The notes: generated by a model from the sequence alone, not told the origin. Positions 1-12,720 are shown, counted from the first letter of the stretch. The stretch is DNA of 64,000 nt from Tetmemena sp. SeJ-2015 (GCA_027382625.1 JAJKFJ010020979.1:62001-126000); one strand, 5' to 3'. Translations and numbers: made by a program.

Positions 1-2560
1 TAGAGACCTATATAGCCTTTCTTACTTCTCTTATCCAATCTTGAACTGTCTGCCTAGAGTCAACTCATCTTTTACTCTTTCAAACATGTTCTCGCTCTCA
101 ATGTATTTTAAAACCTCTTGCTCTTAACTCTCAGTAATAAGAGTATTTAGAGCTTCGTATTTTTCTGGAGGAAGCATGGCCTCTTCTCCAAGTTCTGGGT
201 TGCATGTCTATAAAAGCGTGCTTAAAAAAGACTCCTTGTAACGCTTGTTGTACTCAAGGAGAGATTCAAGATTTTTAACTTAGGCCTTTAGCTGACCGTT
301 ATTGTATTTTGAGATTTTCTATATCTTTATGGCAGTCTTTGATTTGATACTGTTATGATCTTACAGCTCTCTCCATAATACTTAGTCTATTCGCTGCATC
401 TGAAAGTGTTCGAATGTCAGGCTTGTTCCTCAATAAGTTTTCTATCTCATCGAAGGACATTGTGTTGTTTATTTCAAATATATAAAGAGATCTCCTTAAA
501 TTTCCTTTGACTCTATATCTGCTAGTACCATTTATAGCCGTTCTATTTCGCGACGGTACTGTAGCTCTTTTTCAAGATGAGCTGATTCTAGTGACTCAAG
601 ATAAAGAGCAGCTTTCTGCTTGACCCACAATATTTTCTCATCTGCTTTCCTCTACTAGTAAACAACATGTTTGAAGTCATTCTAAATTCTATGACTCGAA
701 CTTTTAAAATTTATCTCATTTCAATATGAAATCCCTTCTACTCTTAAATAAGTTCCTCTTCAAACTCCTCTTTAGTTTTCCAAAGTTCACTCCACCATTT
801 CTGAATATCATTCCAGCTATCTATGGGTTTAGCTCTCCAATCATAGAGATAGTCTATGGCTTTACTTCTCATGTTCATTGCAGCTCTCTCAGGATCTATG
901 CCCTGCAAGTAGAGGAAGTATTTCACCTGTGGATCTATTGATTCAGTAGCTTGAGTAGTTTCATATGCGAACACATCATTCTAAATTTCTAGTTCCTCTA
1001 TCAACTTATCAACTTTCCCTATATCTGTCTTTATCAAATGCAACTGTCTTTTCCGAGCTATCTCCTTCTGATACTTCTTCTATATCTTCTCAACTGCCTT
1101 CATTCTTTGAAAATATGTGGTGATAGGCTAAGAGTTTAGAACAGATTCAAAGTCGAATTTCGCTGGGTCAACATAGCCAGGGTCATCTTTTTCAGGGTGC
1201 AGACTGTTATCTGAGATATTAAGTTGAGATGTGGTTGCATTGTGGCTAATGAATCGGAATGAAGGCCTTCGCTGATTCTTAAATTCTATTAAACTGGATA
1301 CCCAAAATGAAAAGATGAAAAATACTTCTTAATCTGACTGCTTGTTCTAATAAGTTGCTTGTCTAAATTTCCTCCTGCTGCTCCTCCTTTCTTGGATGAG
1401 TTCTTCATATAATTGAAGGCAAGCTCAGTAAGTTGAGCAAGAGCTGAATCCTCATTAAACTAGTTCAAATGGTTTGCGTGATTATTCATGGGCGAACCTA
1501 TTGCTCCAAAATGATGTTTTCCTGCTCCTGATCTTTTCTAATTAGAAGGGCTCTCATGGCCTTTAAACTCTAATGCTGATGATTTTGGTGTTGGCGAGAC
1601 ACCAATTAAAGATGAAAGCTAAAAATATTTATCCATAATAATGAGCCTCTGGAATTGAGCTTGATTCTAACGGATTCTAGATACTTCTGTGCCGAAACTT
1701 GAGTCATATCAGGAGCTCTAATTTCTCTTAGAAATTCATTTAGCTTTTCTCTCTTGTGCTTTATCTCTTTTTCCATGATTTCCTTAATTGGTCCAGTGAA
1801 ACTACTTATGATCTCTTGCATTTTTTTATTTTCAAACATCAGTCTTGCCCAAATTAGCTTATTCTACTCAAGAGACTTAGGTATCGTCAAACTAAGTATT
1901 TAATAACTCAATATTAAATTCAAATATATCGACATCTATTCATCCAAGTCTTTTTGCATTTGAGATATTGAAAGCAGATCAAGTTAAAAATCAATGGAAA
2001 TGAAAGTTATCCTTGATGCGCTCTGAACTTAATTTTTCCTTGCCATAGTGCTGAAAGAACTCATAAATATCATCTTTATCAAGCATCCTGAGCTATTCTT
2101 AGAGTTTTTACTTTTGCAATGCCTCCTGTCCGTTCATTGTTGTATCAGTCCTTCCAGTGCTGGCAGGAGCAACATCGTTCTTATTTTGATAATCTTGGAG
2201 CTTCTTAAGAGTTAGTTGGTTGTCGTAACGACTCACTAGTGACTGCTTTCTATTAGGAGAAATAGTGCCTCTTTAACAAATGATTCCAGAATATACAATA
2301 AATAAAGATATATATGGTCTTCAAACTTAGGAATTCTTTTCAGGGCTCACATTAGCGATCATAGAAATTCTGGAAACACCACTTGCTTTGTTGCCTTATT
2401 CTTGCATTCTAGATTCTATTTATTGCTTTGTCTTGAGAGGGGCTGTTTTGACACTTGTGAGAAAACCATTAGTGATGTTATTGTCTTACTAGTCTAGTGG
2501 CCCGAATGAAGGAGACCCATTTAGAGTATTGAATTTTTATCGCTCATTGTGAGGGCTCAT
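1..2560 (-). CDS. Coiled-coil protein, 3' end outside window
   Basis: I do not recognise this gene. Read on the minus strand with TAA/TAG as Gln, it opens at ATG 2560 with a Ser/Asn/Gln-rich stretch (MSPHNERQKFNTLNGS). It then becomes a highly charged, coiled-coil-like protein, with segments such as MQEIISSFTGPIKEIMEKEI (near 1820-1770), KWWSELWKTKEEFEEEL and LYLESLESAHLEKELQYRRE. It is still open at base 1, so the C-terminus is missing. The frame changes several times (near 2330-2260, 2010-1960, 1320-1280, 740-660, 510-460); the intervening pieces are AT-rich and carry TGA stops, as expected of IESs. A structural or cytoskeletal role is only a guess. Confident that it is coding, not confident about every junction. 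Confidence 0.6.
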
Positions 2561-3564
2561 GGCTATTTTAAAATCATTCATTAAAATTGCTAATCAATTC
2601 TCAAAGGCTATTGTTTGATTGAAGTTAGCTCATTTGATTTATAAATCAATGATAAAATAAACGTTTTTTTATATAATTTTGGATCCCACTGAACAATACT
2701 TAAATTGTGTATCATTTAATGTATTTTTCTTTTTAATAAAATATATTTATCTGTCTTGCTGATTGGTTTATTAGCTTTGAAGATGCTGTTTTTTCATATA
2801 TTAGAATTATAATAATTAAATCAAATAAAAGAGAAGGATGGATCACGTGATACAAACTAAATTATACCATTCTATTCTAATAAAAGCTTCAAACTTAAAA
2901 TTCTCAAAAATACTTATACTTAATTGCTCCTGATTTTTTAATTTAAGAGAGTAAACCTTTAATTTAAATGAAACATCCTCTTTAGTTTAAAAAATATCTC
3001 AGATCATTTAAAATCGTGTAAATGAATCAACATTTCACTAAAAACAAGGAATCAGAAACCTAAAATGCTTCTAATATACCCTTTACATTAAACTTGAAAA
3101 GCTTATGCCATCTATCTTGTGTGGTATGTAATCAAAATTTGGAGGTAGATTACGAAATTCAAGAATACAGCATGAAGAGAGTGAATGAGCTAATTTTATA
3201 AGATAAATAACTTTAAATTATATATAGAGGATGACCATGCATTAGAATACATTAGGATACTTAGTGCACGGTGCGAATTATTGTTTGCTTTAAGGATCCA
3301 TCCCCGCTCTCTTATTCTTTTTATTTATATGGCACCTTAATATAAGCTAAATTTATTGATTACATTTATGATTTGCACATTTTCAAGACAGTGAAGTAGA
3401 TGCTGTGTTTACTAAAGTGTAGCTCATTAATATTACTATCCTTAAACTAGTGTTGCTGACCTTCTACTTTCCTTAATTAGATTCATATCATTTATAGTCC
3501 GTTCCTTATAAATAGGACATAATTTAAAGAAGCTATAAAAGTTTAAATATAAGTTCTGATCTCA
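2561..3564. other. AT-rich intergenic stretch
   Basis: No convincing coding frame in either strand under the ciliate code. Very AT-rich, with scattered short ORFs only. Probably germline-limited spacer plus 5' and 3' flanks of the neighbouring genes. Confidence 0.5.
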
Positions 3565-4328
3565 TCATAGCAGGTGCAATTACTAAAAGGATGTCAGGAT
3601 TGCTAAGCTCCCAAGCATTATGATCCAACTTTGTGTGAGTAGTTGGCTTAGTGTGGCTTTACTAAAGGCGAGGGTGAAGGTAATTGCTCCACTTATATCT
3701 CCATTGTAGGCTGTAATCACCTTCTTCTTTCCCTTCTCAACTACGTACTCATTTCCAACAAAATATGCCTTATAAATGGAATGGCTAAATATGAAGCATA
3801 TATTTTTAACAGTGTAGCCACTCAAGTCAACACCAAGCGTCAGAGCATCATCGAATATTACTCGAGCTACATAATTAGAAGCATCTATTGTTATGTTGCA
3901 ATCAAAACCACATATGTTTGATAAATAGCTTACAGCTTTAATGGACTTTAAATTTCTCAAATATTTTGTGAGTACTCTCCCAAAGCCAGAGTCTCAGTAT
4001 AATTGACTTGTTGGCCTGCAGCTGTTTCTGTAGAGACAAAGGAGTTGCAGGTAGTTACTGTAGGCTGGCATACATTTAGGAGGTTTACATTAGAGCCATA
4101 TTTCCATCCACTACTGCAAGGATAGTCGAGATACATCCACCGATCTTGCAGGCACACATTCGATGATTAGCAGTACGAGAAGCTAGTTAGTATGATGTGA
4201 GTCATGTCAGCTCTATGGCAATACATGCAGGTAGGGACTGCAGTGCCGCTCGCGATATATATTTAAGCAGAGAGCGCCACAAGGAGTGCTGCTAAACTTT
4301 AAATAACTGTCTTCTTATAAACAATCAT
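3565..4328 (-). CDS. Secreted or surface Cys-containing protein
   Basis: No family recognised. ATG 4328 is followed by a signal-peptide-like N-terminus (MIVYKKTVIQSLAALLVALS) and then a Cys-containing ectodomain with CMYC, YCQ and CSSGWKYG segments. The C-terminus is hydrophobic (SQLLTQSWIIMLGSLAILTS), as in a GPI signal or terminal membrane anchor. The frame shifts once between about 3985 and 3900, where an AT-rich piece with a TGA interrupts; I read this as a short IES but could not fix its pointer. Likely a cell-surface protein of the type common in ciliates. The window has a second predicted secreted protein at 24.1-24.9 kb, but the two show no clear similarity by eye. Confidence 0.55.
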
Positions 4329-4726
4329 TTTCTTAATTATAATTTGCCCTTTTTTCTCTTAAATTATATAACATTTTTTCATTTAGGCATTTACATTAAA
4401 TTACTACTGTCTATACTTTTGCTAAAATTTGATAGTGTTGACTACAAAGAGAATTGTGCAAGAATGTTTGTAGAGAGGGAGTTTGGTATTCAGTACAGTT
4501 ATTGCATAGAGTGCTCCTAATAAGGGTATATGAGCAAAGACAGGCAGATAATTGACTTTACTGAGCAAAATCTGATGCAGTTTGGCCGCACTCTTGCAGA
4601 ATCCATGCTCCAATTTGGGTAATTGCTACAGATGTAGGCTATTTAATATTTGGGATGCTATTATATAACCAATTTAATTCTTAAATCCTTAGTAAATAGT
4701 AAGAGTAAAAGGCTTAATACAGGTAG
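4329..4726. other. Gene spacer with a Cys-rich open stretch
   Basis: Between two genes. The minus strand of about 4640-4390 is open under the ciliate code and gives a Cys-containing peptide (for example ACLCSYTLIRSTLCNNC). It has no clear start and could be a stray gene segment or chance. I would not call it a gene without transcript evidence. Confidence 0.3.
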
Positions 4727-7700
4727 ATGAAGGAATAACAAAAACTTGACAAAGCAAGGTAGCAATAGCTAAAGAGGAACCAAAATAGCTTCAAGCTTAT
4801 CAAACTTAAATTTAAAGAATGTAATTATCCACAATTTTTATAACTGCAATCATCTGCAAGAGCATCTACTGAGGCTGGTAAGAAATCGCAGTAAATGAGC
4901 GGAATGATAATTTAGTCCTTATAAAAATCGCCTACACACAATTAAACTCACTTAAACAAGGATACTAAATAAGGGTTACTAAACTTTTCTCCAAAAAGAT
5001 TCAAAGAAGACGAAAGTATAGTAAACTAAAATGGTTAAACTCTTAATGATCCGAATTCTGATCATTAGAGCTTGGATGAAATGATGGCTCTATTGAATGA
5101 CTTTGATGACGTTTTACAGGATTAAGATTAATAAAGTGACTCCCAGGAATAAAGAGAGAAAAGAGCTCTTTTCATGAAAGTCTCTAATATATTTTATCCA
5201 TTTTTATATCAATTATGAAGAAACTAGATGCCATCAATAACCTAGAAAAATAATTAGAGATAAAGGAAGATTAAGAGTTAGGATTGTTAAATGCTCAAGG
5301 AGAAGAAAGTAGCGAATTCGGTTGTAGCAGTGAATCCGCATCAGACGAAGAGGAGTTCAGTAAAGAAGAGCAAGAGAATTTGTTTAGGGAAATTTTGAAT
5401 AAGATGAATTTGAGTGGAGCAACTGGAAATCAATCAAAGAGTAGAGCCTAAAGCTTCCAGCTAGATGGCTAAAGATAGAACCAATAACAGTCAAAGAAGC
5501 ATTCCATTAAAATAACAATAGGACAAGTTAAGCCTTCTGTGGATGGAAATTTTGAAGATGAGTAGCCTTAAAGCAACGGTGATGATTCCTCAGTACTTTC
5601 TTCAAGGTCAAAAATAAATCTACAAGAAGTTTGAATTTTGCTTTATAGGTTTAACTAAAAATAATCTCGAGTAAAGAAAAGCTAGGTTTTAAATAGCCAT
5701 TAAAACATTAAGTCAATAGTAGCACAATAGATCAGCTCTGGAAATTTCACATCATCTGTACCTTTTTAAGTCTAGGCAAATTTAATTTATTAGGAATTAA
5801 TTATCCCTAACGGACATATAATACTTAATCGATTTAAAGTAATTCACAGGCTTAACTCCTTGATCAGTTGTGCCACGTCATCGCGAAAGCCCACAGTCAA
5901 GTCTAGGCAAATTTATCAAAAGAGAGCCACTCTAAAGGAGTAGATAGAAAAATCTAGCAAACTTAATTAGAGGAAGATGAATTTCAAGCCTTGGAGACAA
6001 GCCAAGTAAATTGGATGGAAAATTTAACACTTGTTAAAGGAGCCAAATATAACAAGGTTTTAAAGATCAAAGAGTACTAGTTTGGACAAAGATAATTATT
6101 TAGATTTTTATAATATTGGGTTAAGATTCAAAAAGGGACATAGAAGATAGTTTCTAAGCGGCGTTGATTAGTCTAACTCTGCTTTTAGTGGAGGAAACAA
6201 TTTGAAGCCTTCATTTCCTCAAAGATCAAAAAGTAAATTTGGAGATATTTCAGCAAACGCTTAAGTAGAGAGCAATTCTCAGCCCTATACATTCATAAAC
6301 ATCAATAGCTTCAATAACTATTACAGCTCAAACCCCTATAATGTTTTACCACTTTAAGGTCAACACACTCAATAAACTCATTCGCTTAAGAATAACCAAG
6401 TTATTCCTATTTATCCGCACATTTAATTAGATAAGCACCGTGATCCTTAATAAATAAGCTAAGGAAATTATTAGTTGCTCAATTAGGACATTGAGGGCTT
6501 CTTAAAAAATTATTTTAATTTGTTGACTGTTTAAACTTCTTTAAACAGGAAAATTCAATGTAAGGTTTGGACCAGAGCAACTAAATTGGTGGACAATCGA
6601 TATTTGATTAAAATAAGAATAACTAGAGTATCTAAAATATTTTAATAAACAAGTTTCACAAGAAACATTAAACTCATTCGCAAATAGATAGCACAGCCTT
6701 TAAGCAGGCTTTTTAAAGCGGAAAAGATAATCACTAAGTCATTAAGCATTTACTTTAAAAATAAATCGAAGTAGAAGATTAAAGGCCTTTTACAAATAAT
6801 TAAGATAATACCTAGAAGATAACTCTTGAGAATCGTATTCCAATATGCGAAGATGATGAAGATGATTTAAGGAGCGTTAATATTATCCGTTAAGCCCCGA
6901 TTTTTTACTACTGGCTAGAAAGCCAGGTTTTACTATAAGTATCCAAATTTTAGTCTATTATTTCACTTTGGAGAAGTAGCTTTAAATCAATCTAGAATTT
7001 ACATGCTAGTGAGAGAACGTTCCCTATAATTGAAGGAATTAATAAATAAGTAGCAATACCTATTAAATGGTTTTAGCAATACTCAGCCGACAAGGATCAT
7101 TATATTACAAAGTTTTTGGCATAGAACATTACAGGTTGGTCCTCGTTCATCCAGGCTTTACAGAAAGAAATTGAAAAGTTTATGAAAAATCTGGGCTGAA
7201 CATAAAATAGTTTAGATTCTAGGAGCCAATCAATGAGGAAACTTGAAAAGAGTAAAGGATTAAATAGAAGTTAGAGTGCAGCTTTTATCTAAAGAACCTC
7301 CAAATAAGTAATTGCTCCAAGAGCAGAAGCTTCAAAAATAAACTCTTCATTCAAAGTGAAAAGGGAAAACTAGCTCAAAGATTAGAACTCTTATATAGCT
7401 AAGATATAAATAAAAAATTTATAGTTTAATTTAAAGAATGATGAGGAAATTTTCCAGACTCAGAATAGCAGCAATATGATGAAGATCAAGATCATATTAG
7501 ATGGCTCTTAGCATGAAAACTCATTTACTTCCATTGTCAAAGATACAAATTAATTGAAAAAGATACCTACACGTTAAAGGATATAAACCACTCTCAACAG
7601 TCCAAGAAATCACATCTCTCACTCAAATAGCTAAAAGAGTATTGCTATCGAGTTTACAGAGCCTAAACAGTAAATCTATATTTTCTTAATTTAAAGTACT

Positions 7701-8979
7701 TGCAAGTTCTTTAAAACTAGAAGTTGTTGAAGTTAAGAGCAACAAACCATGAGCCAAACTTGCAGGTCAGTTATTTCATTAAATAATTTGTTAATTTTTA
7801 TATAATCAGTTCCTCAAATATAGGTTAATAATTAATCATCCTGTTTTGCCGATCCATAAGAAGATTATCACCTTCAACACTCAAAATAAATCTTAAATAG
7901 ATCTTAATCCTACTGCTAAGGCTAATACATTTAATAAAAATCTTTGATTCCATCTTCAAGCAAAGTCTCTCTGGAAAGCTAAGTAAGCTAAAATAAATTT
8001 GCTAAACATAGTCATTTAGATGGTAATTCAACAGAATAGGCACCTTATGATTTCAGGTCTAAGGATACTCGGCTAGAGAAGGAATACGCCAAATCATTTT
8101 TTAAAAATATTAGAATTTTAGATTAAATTGAAACAGCTAAGATCTAAAATTAAGAATAAACAAGATGTCCCTTTTAATGTAGAAAGGAAAGGGTATTTAA
8201 ATTATCATTATTTATAATGCGCTTTATATAATTATCATACAGCGAACCAATCACCAATAAACCAATCTCTGATATTGCCTCCTAATGATAATTAGCTAGA
8301 TAGAATTAAAAATCAAGCCAACCCTATTCCCATGAAGAATATCAGTATCAAGTTTTAGTCTAAGAGTATAGTAGGATCTCCCAATAGTCAAAGCCTTCAT
8401 GATATAAGAGAGATTATTCAGATACTAATTTTCTATTACTAAGTTTCTCATTTATTATAATTTTTATTATGATTGCTCCTAAGTAAAATTCGAATAATTA
8501 TGTCGGGTTTATGAAATAGCAGTCAGTACTGGCACCTTATCCCTCTTCCTCACTCAGTAGATAGTCCTATGAATCTGGGAACAACTCTCTCTCAAAGCAT
8601 TTTTAATATAAGAAGACTCATTCTAATTCTAAGGTGCAACTATCTATGTAGGAAGTAGGAGGATTTGATAATCTTAGAAATGCTTTTGCTGTGAACTCTT
8701 AAAAGTTAAAGAAAGACCCAACATATTTATATATTATGATAAAATTAATTGATTAACAGTTTTCAAAAATGAAGAAAAGGGCGTTGATCAAATTTAAAGT
8801 AGCACTTAGGATAGAAATGTCTAGCAGAGAAGTTCCTAAAATATTCAAGCAAGGCTTCGATACAAAGTTGACAAACTCTATTGACAAGTTTTTCCCTCAG
8901 TTTTTTAATTACCTATTTTATAATGAATCTTTTAATATTCACCCATAAAGCAATCGGTAAAAAAAGAAATGCTTATGAA
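4727..8979 (+). CDS. Long Gln/Ser-rich protein, many IESs
   Basis: Unrecognised, low-complexity protein rich in Gln, Ser and Asn. ATG 4727 (MKEQQKLDKARQQQLKR) fits because the open frame begins there. Clear coding pieces include KSPTHNQTHLNKDTKQG, the Asp-rich NDFDDVLQDQDQQSDSQEQR, and near 7120 KWFQQYSADKDHYITKF. The second half (7200-8979) has basic Ser-rich segments (MRKLEKSKGLNRSQSAAF) and ends at TGA 8977 after FFPQFFNYLFYNESF. IESs with pointers ATGAA, GTTT and a 17-base repeat are listed separately. An in-frame TGA at 7198-7200 has open frame of the same phase on both sides, so this could be two genes. Function unknown. Confidence 0.55.
5179..5219 (+). other. IES, pointer ATGAA
   Basis: Direct repeats ATGAA at 5174-5178 and 5215-5219 flank 41 AT-rich bases that end the frame with TGA. 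Removing the insertion with one repeat joins KRALF to MKKLDAINNLEKQ in frame. Confidence 0.7.
5633..5689 (+). other. IES, pointer GTTT
   Basis: GTTT at 5629-5632 and 5686-5689. The left frame hits TGA just inside; excision joins SKINLQEV to LNSHQNIKSIVAQQ in the frame that leads into the next repeat-bounded IES. Confidence 0.5.
5785..5915 (+). other. IES with a 17-base pointer
   Basis: The 17-base direct repeat AAGTCTAGGCAAATTTA occurs at 5768-5784 and 5899-5915. Excision joins NFTSSVPFQVQANL to SKESHSKGVD in frame. The repeat is itself coding (QVQANL), so one copy stays in the product. Confidence 0.75.
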
Positions 8980-9495
8980 CTTTATCATATTCCAAACTTA
9001 AAAGGCTTTTAATTAGAGAAAACAATAATAACTTGAAGTTTAAAAAAAAGCAAATATTGGACATAATTCTAAGAAAAATAATCTTATTAACTTGTAAAAA
9101 GGGCTTAATTAAAATCGAAAAAATAAAAAAAGTTGTGTTTCTAAAACTTATAGAAAGATCCTGAAATAGTTACAAGTAAGATCACCTAAATGGATTATAG
9201 AATAAATAAGAATCAATAATTATTTTTATGAATTACCTTAATCCTAAGTTAATACAAATCTTTGATTTAATCAAGGTATTTTAATGAAAATCTATTTAAT
9301 CTACAATCACTATAGGAAAGATTTTGTGAGTAGTGTTATAAAATTCAAAAAATTTAGCAAGAATTTATTTATCTAATTATTTAACATTAAGATATAGTTT
9401 TAGGCTTTTGGAGGCTTTATTTATTTTAATACTTTAAATTGATTTTTTCCTTTTTAGATTTGAGTTAATTACTATATTAAATTGTTTGAAGTTCT

Positions 9496-10370
9496 TCATG
9501 GTTGATCTTATACTGATGAAGTGGTTTATTGTTGCTGTGAGTCTTGCTAATTTATAGAATCATTTTATTGCACTTAGCTTTCTTATACTAGGATAGTCTC
9601 ACCATCTTAAGTTTAGCTTGTCTATGCTTTGATTTCACTACTTTTACTTTCTTCCTCCTTGTCTTAAACAATTCTAACCTTCTTTTTCGGTTTTTATTCG
9701 CCTTTCTTTTCTTCCTCTTCTTCATTTTGCGAATTTTCATCTCCACTTTCCTCGTCATCATCTTCGCTCTCACTTTCATTTGGCTTGAGTGCGCCTGGTT
9801 CATATTCATCTTCAGTATCCTTATACAAAAACAGCTTCTTGACATGATCATAAGTCACCTCACCAAGATCTAACTTCCTCATTACTGTGCGCTTCGCTCT
9901 CTCCTTTAGGTTTTTAAGGGCCTCTTCCATTTCACTTTCGATCTTCAATTGCTGCTCAGTCTTTGCCTTTGACTACACTAGGGGCTCAGCGTAACCCTCA
10001 CAGCCCTCTGCTAATACATCCTTGCAACACTTTGTGCAGAGCAACTGCTTTTTGCCCTCTGGAGTTTTCTGAGAGTGAGCACACTTATCACAGATAGTTC
10101 TATAAGCTTTGTCTATGCTTCTCTGCTGGCAAAGACATTATCTATTTCATGCTTATAAATATTAAGATTGCACTTTCCGAGAGCAGTAAGGGGCTTATAT
10201 TTACGGTAGTTGATTTTCCACTGGAGGATATCGAGGCATCTCTGACACAGGCAGTCGAGGGGTGACTGTAGAATCTTCTGTGTTTTCTTGGACTTCTTGT
10301 TGTGCTTGAACTTAGTTTCATTCTAGTACTTCTAGCCCTCCTTCTTCATATTTCCTTTTTGGTATGACAT
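9496..10370 (-). CDS. C9orf85-like DUF2039 zinc-binding protein
   Basis: Recognised from the N-terminal domain: MSYQKGNMKKEGQKYQN, then LDCLCQRCLDILQWKINYRK, YKPLTALGKCNLC and YRTICDKCA. This matches the human C9orf85 pattern (CQRC, W-K-Y-KYKPL, KC-x2-C, CxxCA), a small conserved eukaryotic family of unknown function, probably Cys4 zinc-binding. After the domain comes a charged helix (MEEALKNLKERAKR), an acidic run near 9770-9700, then a basic and a Gln-rich tail, so the protein is much longer than its animal relatives. Stop TGA at 9496-9498. One 32-bp IES splits the zinc region; a TTT-rich upstream region separates it from the divergent gene at 10433. Confidence 0.8.
10136..10167 (-). other. 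IES, pointer TCTT (AAGA on + strand)
   Basis: AAGA at 10132-10135 and 10164-10167 on the plus strand. Excision joins ...KCNL to CQQRSIDKAYR on the minus strand and completes the Cys pair of the DUF2039 domain, which supports the call strongly. Confidence 0.85.
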
Positions 10371-10432
10371 TTTGTATTTATTACTACTAGTATATATAAA
10401 TTGCGAATGCATGCACTCTTATATCGTAAATT

Positions 10433-10838
10433 ATGGCCACTGGAGGAAACAAATTCTACATGAAAATAATATAGAACATATCATAATCAGTATCATCAAA
10501 TATCTTAGAGATGAAATTGATTGATCTTTGTTGGTAAAGAGACAGAGTATCAGATTTTGGTGCAGCAAATTAAAAACTAAGAGTTTGAAGCTACCTCAAT
10601 CATTTGTAAGATCTAGAGTAGGCACACCCAGACATAATACCTCTTCTCTTTCAATACAAAGTAAACGAACTCAATGACAATATACTCTTGGCTTTCATTT
10701 AAACTTATGATTGATAAAATTTATAAGGCATAAGAAGTGGCCAAAGAATATCAAAGTGGAAAGGCAGATCCCAAAGCAGCATTTATAAACGAGAAAAATA
10801 CAAAGTCACTCATTAAGAAGGGCATCTTAATAAGATGA
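10433..10838 (+). CDS. Small hypothetical protein
   Basis: Not recognised. ATG 10433 gives MATGGNKF; the 3' part reads MIDKIYKAQEVAKEYQSGKA then FINEKNTKSLIKKGILIR and stops at TGA 10836. In between, two frames look coding by turns (LPQSFVRSRVGTPRHNTSS and an alternative), so at least one IES or intron is present whose ends I could not fix. The gene is divergent from the DUF2039 gene, only 62 bases away, so the two share a short promoter region. Confidence 0.4.
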
Positions 10839-11047
10839 TCATCACTAATTTCATATTCCATTAGCTTTAGTTTATCATCTCTAAAGACTTAAATTAAGGG
10901 AGGGCTGATAATTAATTATAATTATTTATATAATAACAAAATCTTTCTTTCAATCGTCACTACTTAAACACAACTAAACTTAAGAAAAATCAGCTTACTC
11001 TACTTTTAAGGTTTTAGAGTATGTTCACAATATTAAGTTTACTTAAA

Positions 11048-12047
11048 ATGGCTGAAAATTCATTCAAATCCAGAGCAACCGAGCTCATTGGAGAAGCATT
11101 TAACGGCGAGGCTGCCAGCAGAAACATTTTCTTAGCCTCTGCAACAGCTTTGACAGTCGTAGCAGCAACTACTGTCGGCTATCAACTCGTCTAATCTCGC
11201 AAGGAACAGAGGAAAAAGGAGGAGATATTTAGATCAAAGAAGAGAGCACGCCTCTAAAAGGCTATCGTTTCTAAACTTATCCCCTTATAAATCTTGAGAG
11301 AATATTTGCAAGATTTTTCTTTAAAAGGTTTAATGATCAGAACGGCTAAGCTGACCAGCAAGATATTCACCCTTTCTTGCGCAAGCACCCCAAGCAAGTG
11401 ACTCTCTACTTTGACAGAAATGATGAAATGGTAGATGAGGAGACAGCTAAGAGAGACCCTTAGAACTACTATCACAAGTACCACGCAGTCACTATTGATT
11501 TCGGTGGTGAGGAGATTGACTTAGCCGCTCACAAGATCACCAAAGATATTTTCTGCGGGGAGCGCCGAGCAGAGAACGCTTAAATCTTCATAGAGAAGGT
11601 TCAGCAAGCTAAAGCCATCCACCATAAAAAGCTAATCGACAAGGAGTTTTACCCAGCAAATTCTGAGGATTCAGTCTCAGATTTCACCAAGGAAGACCTG
11701 GGGAAAGTGGGAGCAGATCTCTTTGATTCACTCGGTTTCGCTCAGAAAGCTGATTAGTCTACCGTGCTTAACGAGAGTGGAATGATCATGGATGTAAACC
11801 CAAGAAGTTTGAAAAACAGAAAGACAACTTGTTCTTTGACTTCTTCTCTCTTTACACCAAGAATTTCATTGACGAGAAGGGAAACAGCTCTAAAAGCTCT
11901 AAGCAATAACAGACTATCGATAAACTCAAACTCATGCTAAAAAAGCAGAAAGCTAAACAAGTTGAATTTTAGTTTTTGGAAATATCATTTTAAGCTTCGA
12001 GTGAAGAGAATAGCGAGGTTTCCAGTTAAGCTGGTGTTATCTATTGA
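11048..12047 (+). CDS. Single-pass membrane protein, unknown
   Basis: Starts MAENSFKSRATELIGEAFNG (an in-frame ATG 27 bases upstream is an alternative), followed by one membrane-spanning stretch (FLASATALTVVAATTVGYQL) and a basic stop-transfer run (SRKEQRKKEEIFRSKKRAR). The soluble part includes LRKHPKQVTLYFDRNDEM, YHAVTIDFGGEEIDLAAHK and KLMLKKQKAKQVEF, ending at TGA 12045-12047. Two tiny frame-restoring insertions (8 and 11 bases) are listed separately; without them the protein shifts frame at those points. No homologue recognised; an organelle or endomembrane location is inference from the N-terminal segment. Confidence 0.65.
11281..11288 (+). other. Micro-IES, 8 bp, pointer CTTAT
   Basis: CTTAT at 11276-11280 and 11284-11288 with the spacer CCC. 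Removing 8 bases joins KAIVSKLI to NLERIFARFFFKRFND; leaving them in gives a frame that ends in TGA after 50 codons. Confidence 0.6.
11782..11792 (+). other. Micro-IES, 11 bp, pointer GGA
   Basis: GGA at 11779-11781 and 11790-11792. Removing 11 bases joins STVLNESG to CKPKKFEKQKDNLFFDFF, which stays open to the gene's end. Confidence 0.5.
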
Positions 12048-12720
12048 CTTATATTCATTGGCTTTAACAGCAATCTTAAATATGAATCTAAGAATTAAAA
12101 GATGCATTGGATCTGAGCGGGCGAAATTCATGTCGCCTTAATAAATATAAAACTATATATTTGAAAAGTCAATCCTCCATTTTGAATGGAATTGACTCGA
12201 AGCTTATTTAATTTTGTTTCCATCTTAATAAAATTGAAAATAGTTGAAACCTAATTTATTTCCTTCTCTCTCTTCCTTGAATTCTCATCTTTCCTTCATT
12301 CCTTATAATCTTCCCTTAATATAGACTCTGGCAGTTTAATATTTTAAGAGGATGTGAGATATTGTCAGTATGATGGCCCCTTTTAGAAAACTTTCAAATT
12401 TTGATATTAGTTTAGAGGGTTGTAATAATGAATTAAGGATGATAATATTTTAGGAAGCCGCAAATATTTAATTTCACAAGACCTTATCCAATTCTATTTA
12501 AGATTTGGGTTTTTCATCAGACTCCTCCTACACAAGTCAAAATACTATACATTTATGTAAACTTTTGATGAATTCAGTTTCATATCCCTTCCATCATTAT
12601 CCTTTCTCGCTAATAAATTTTATATTAAGTGAATTCATTAAAAGCAAGAATCTGAAATTGAAAATTTAGGTTAGCAAAGATATTAAGGTTGTTTAAATTA
12701 TTGTTGTGGCACCAATCATT
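12048..12720. other. Non-coding AT-rich spacer
   Basis: No supported gene in either strand. Holds the convergent 3' flanks of the genes on both sides. Confidence 0.5.
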
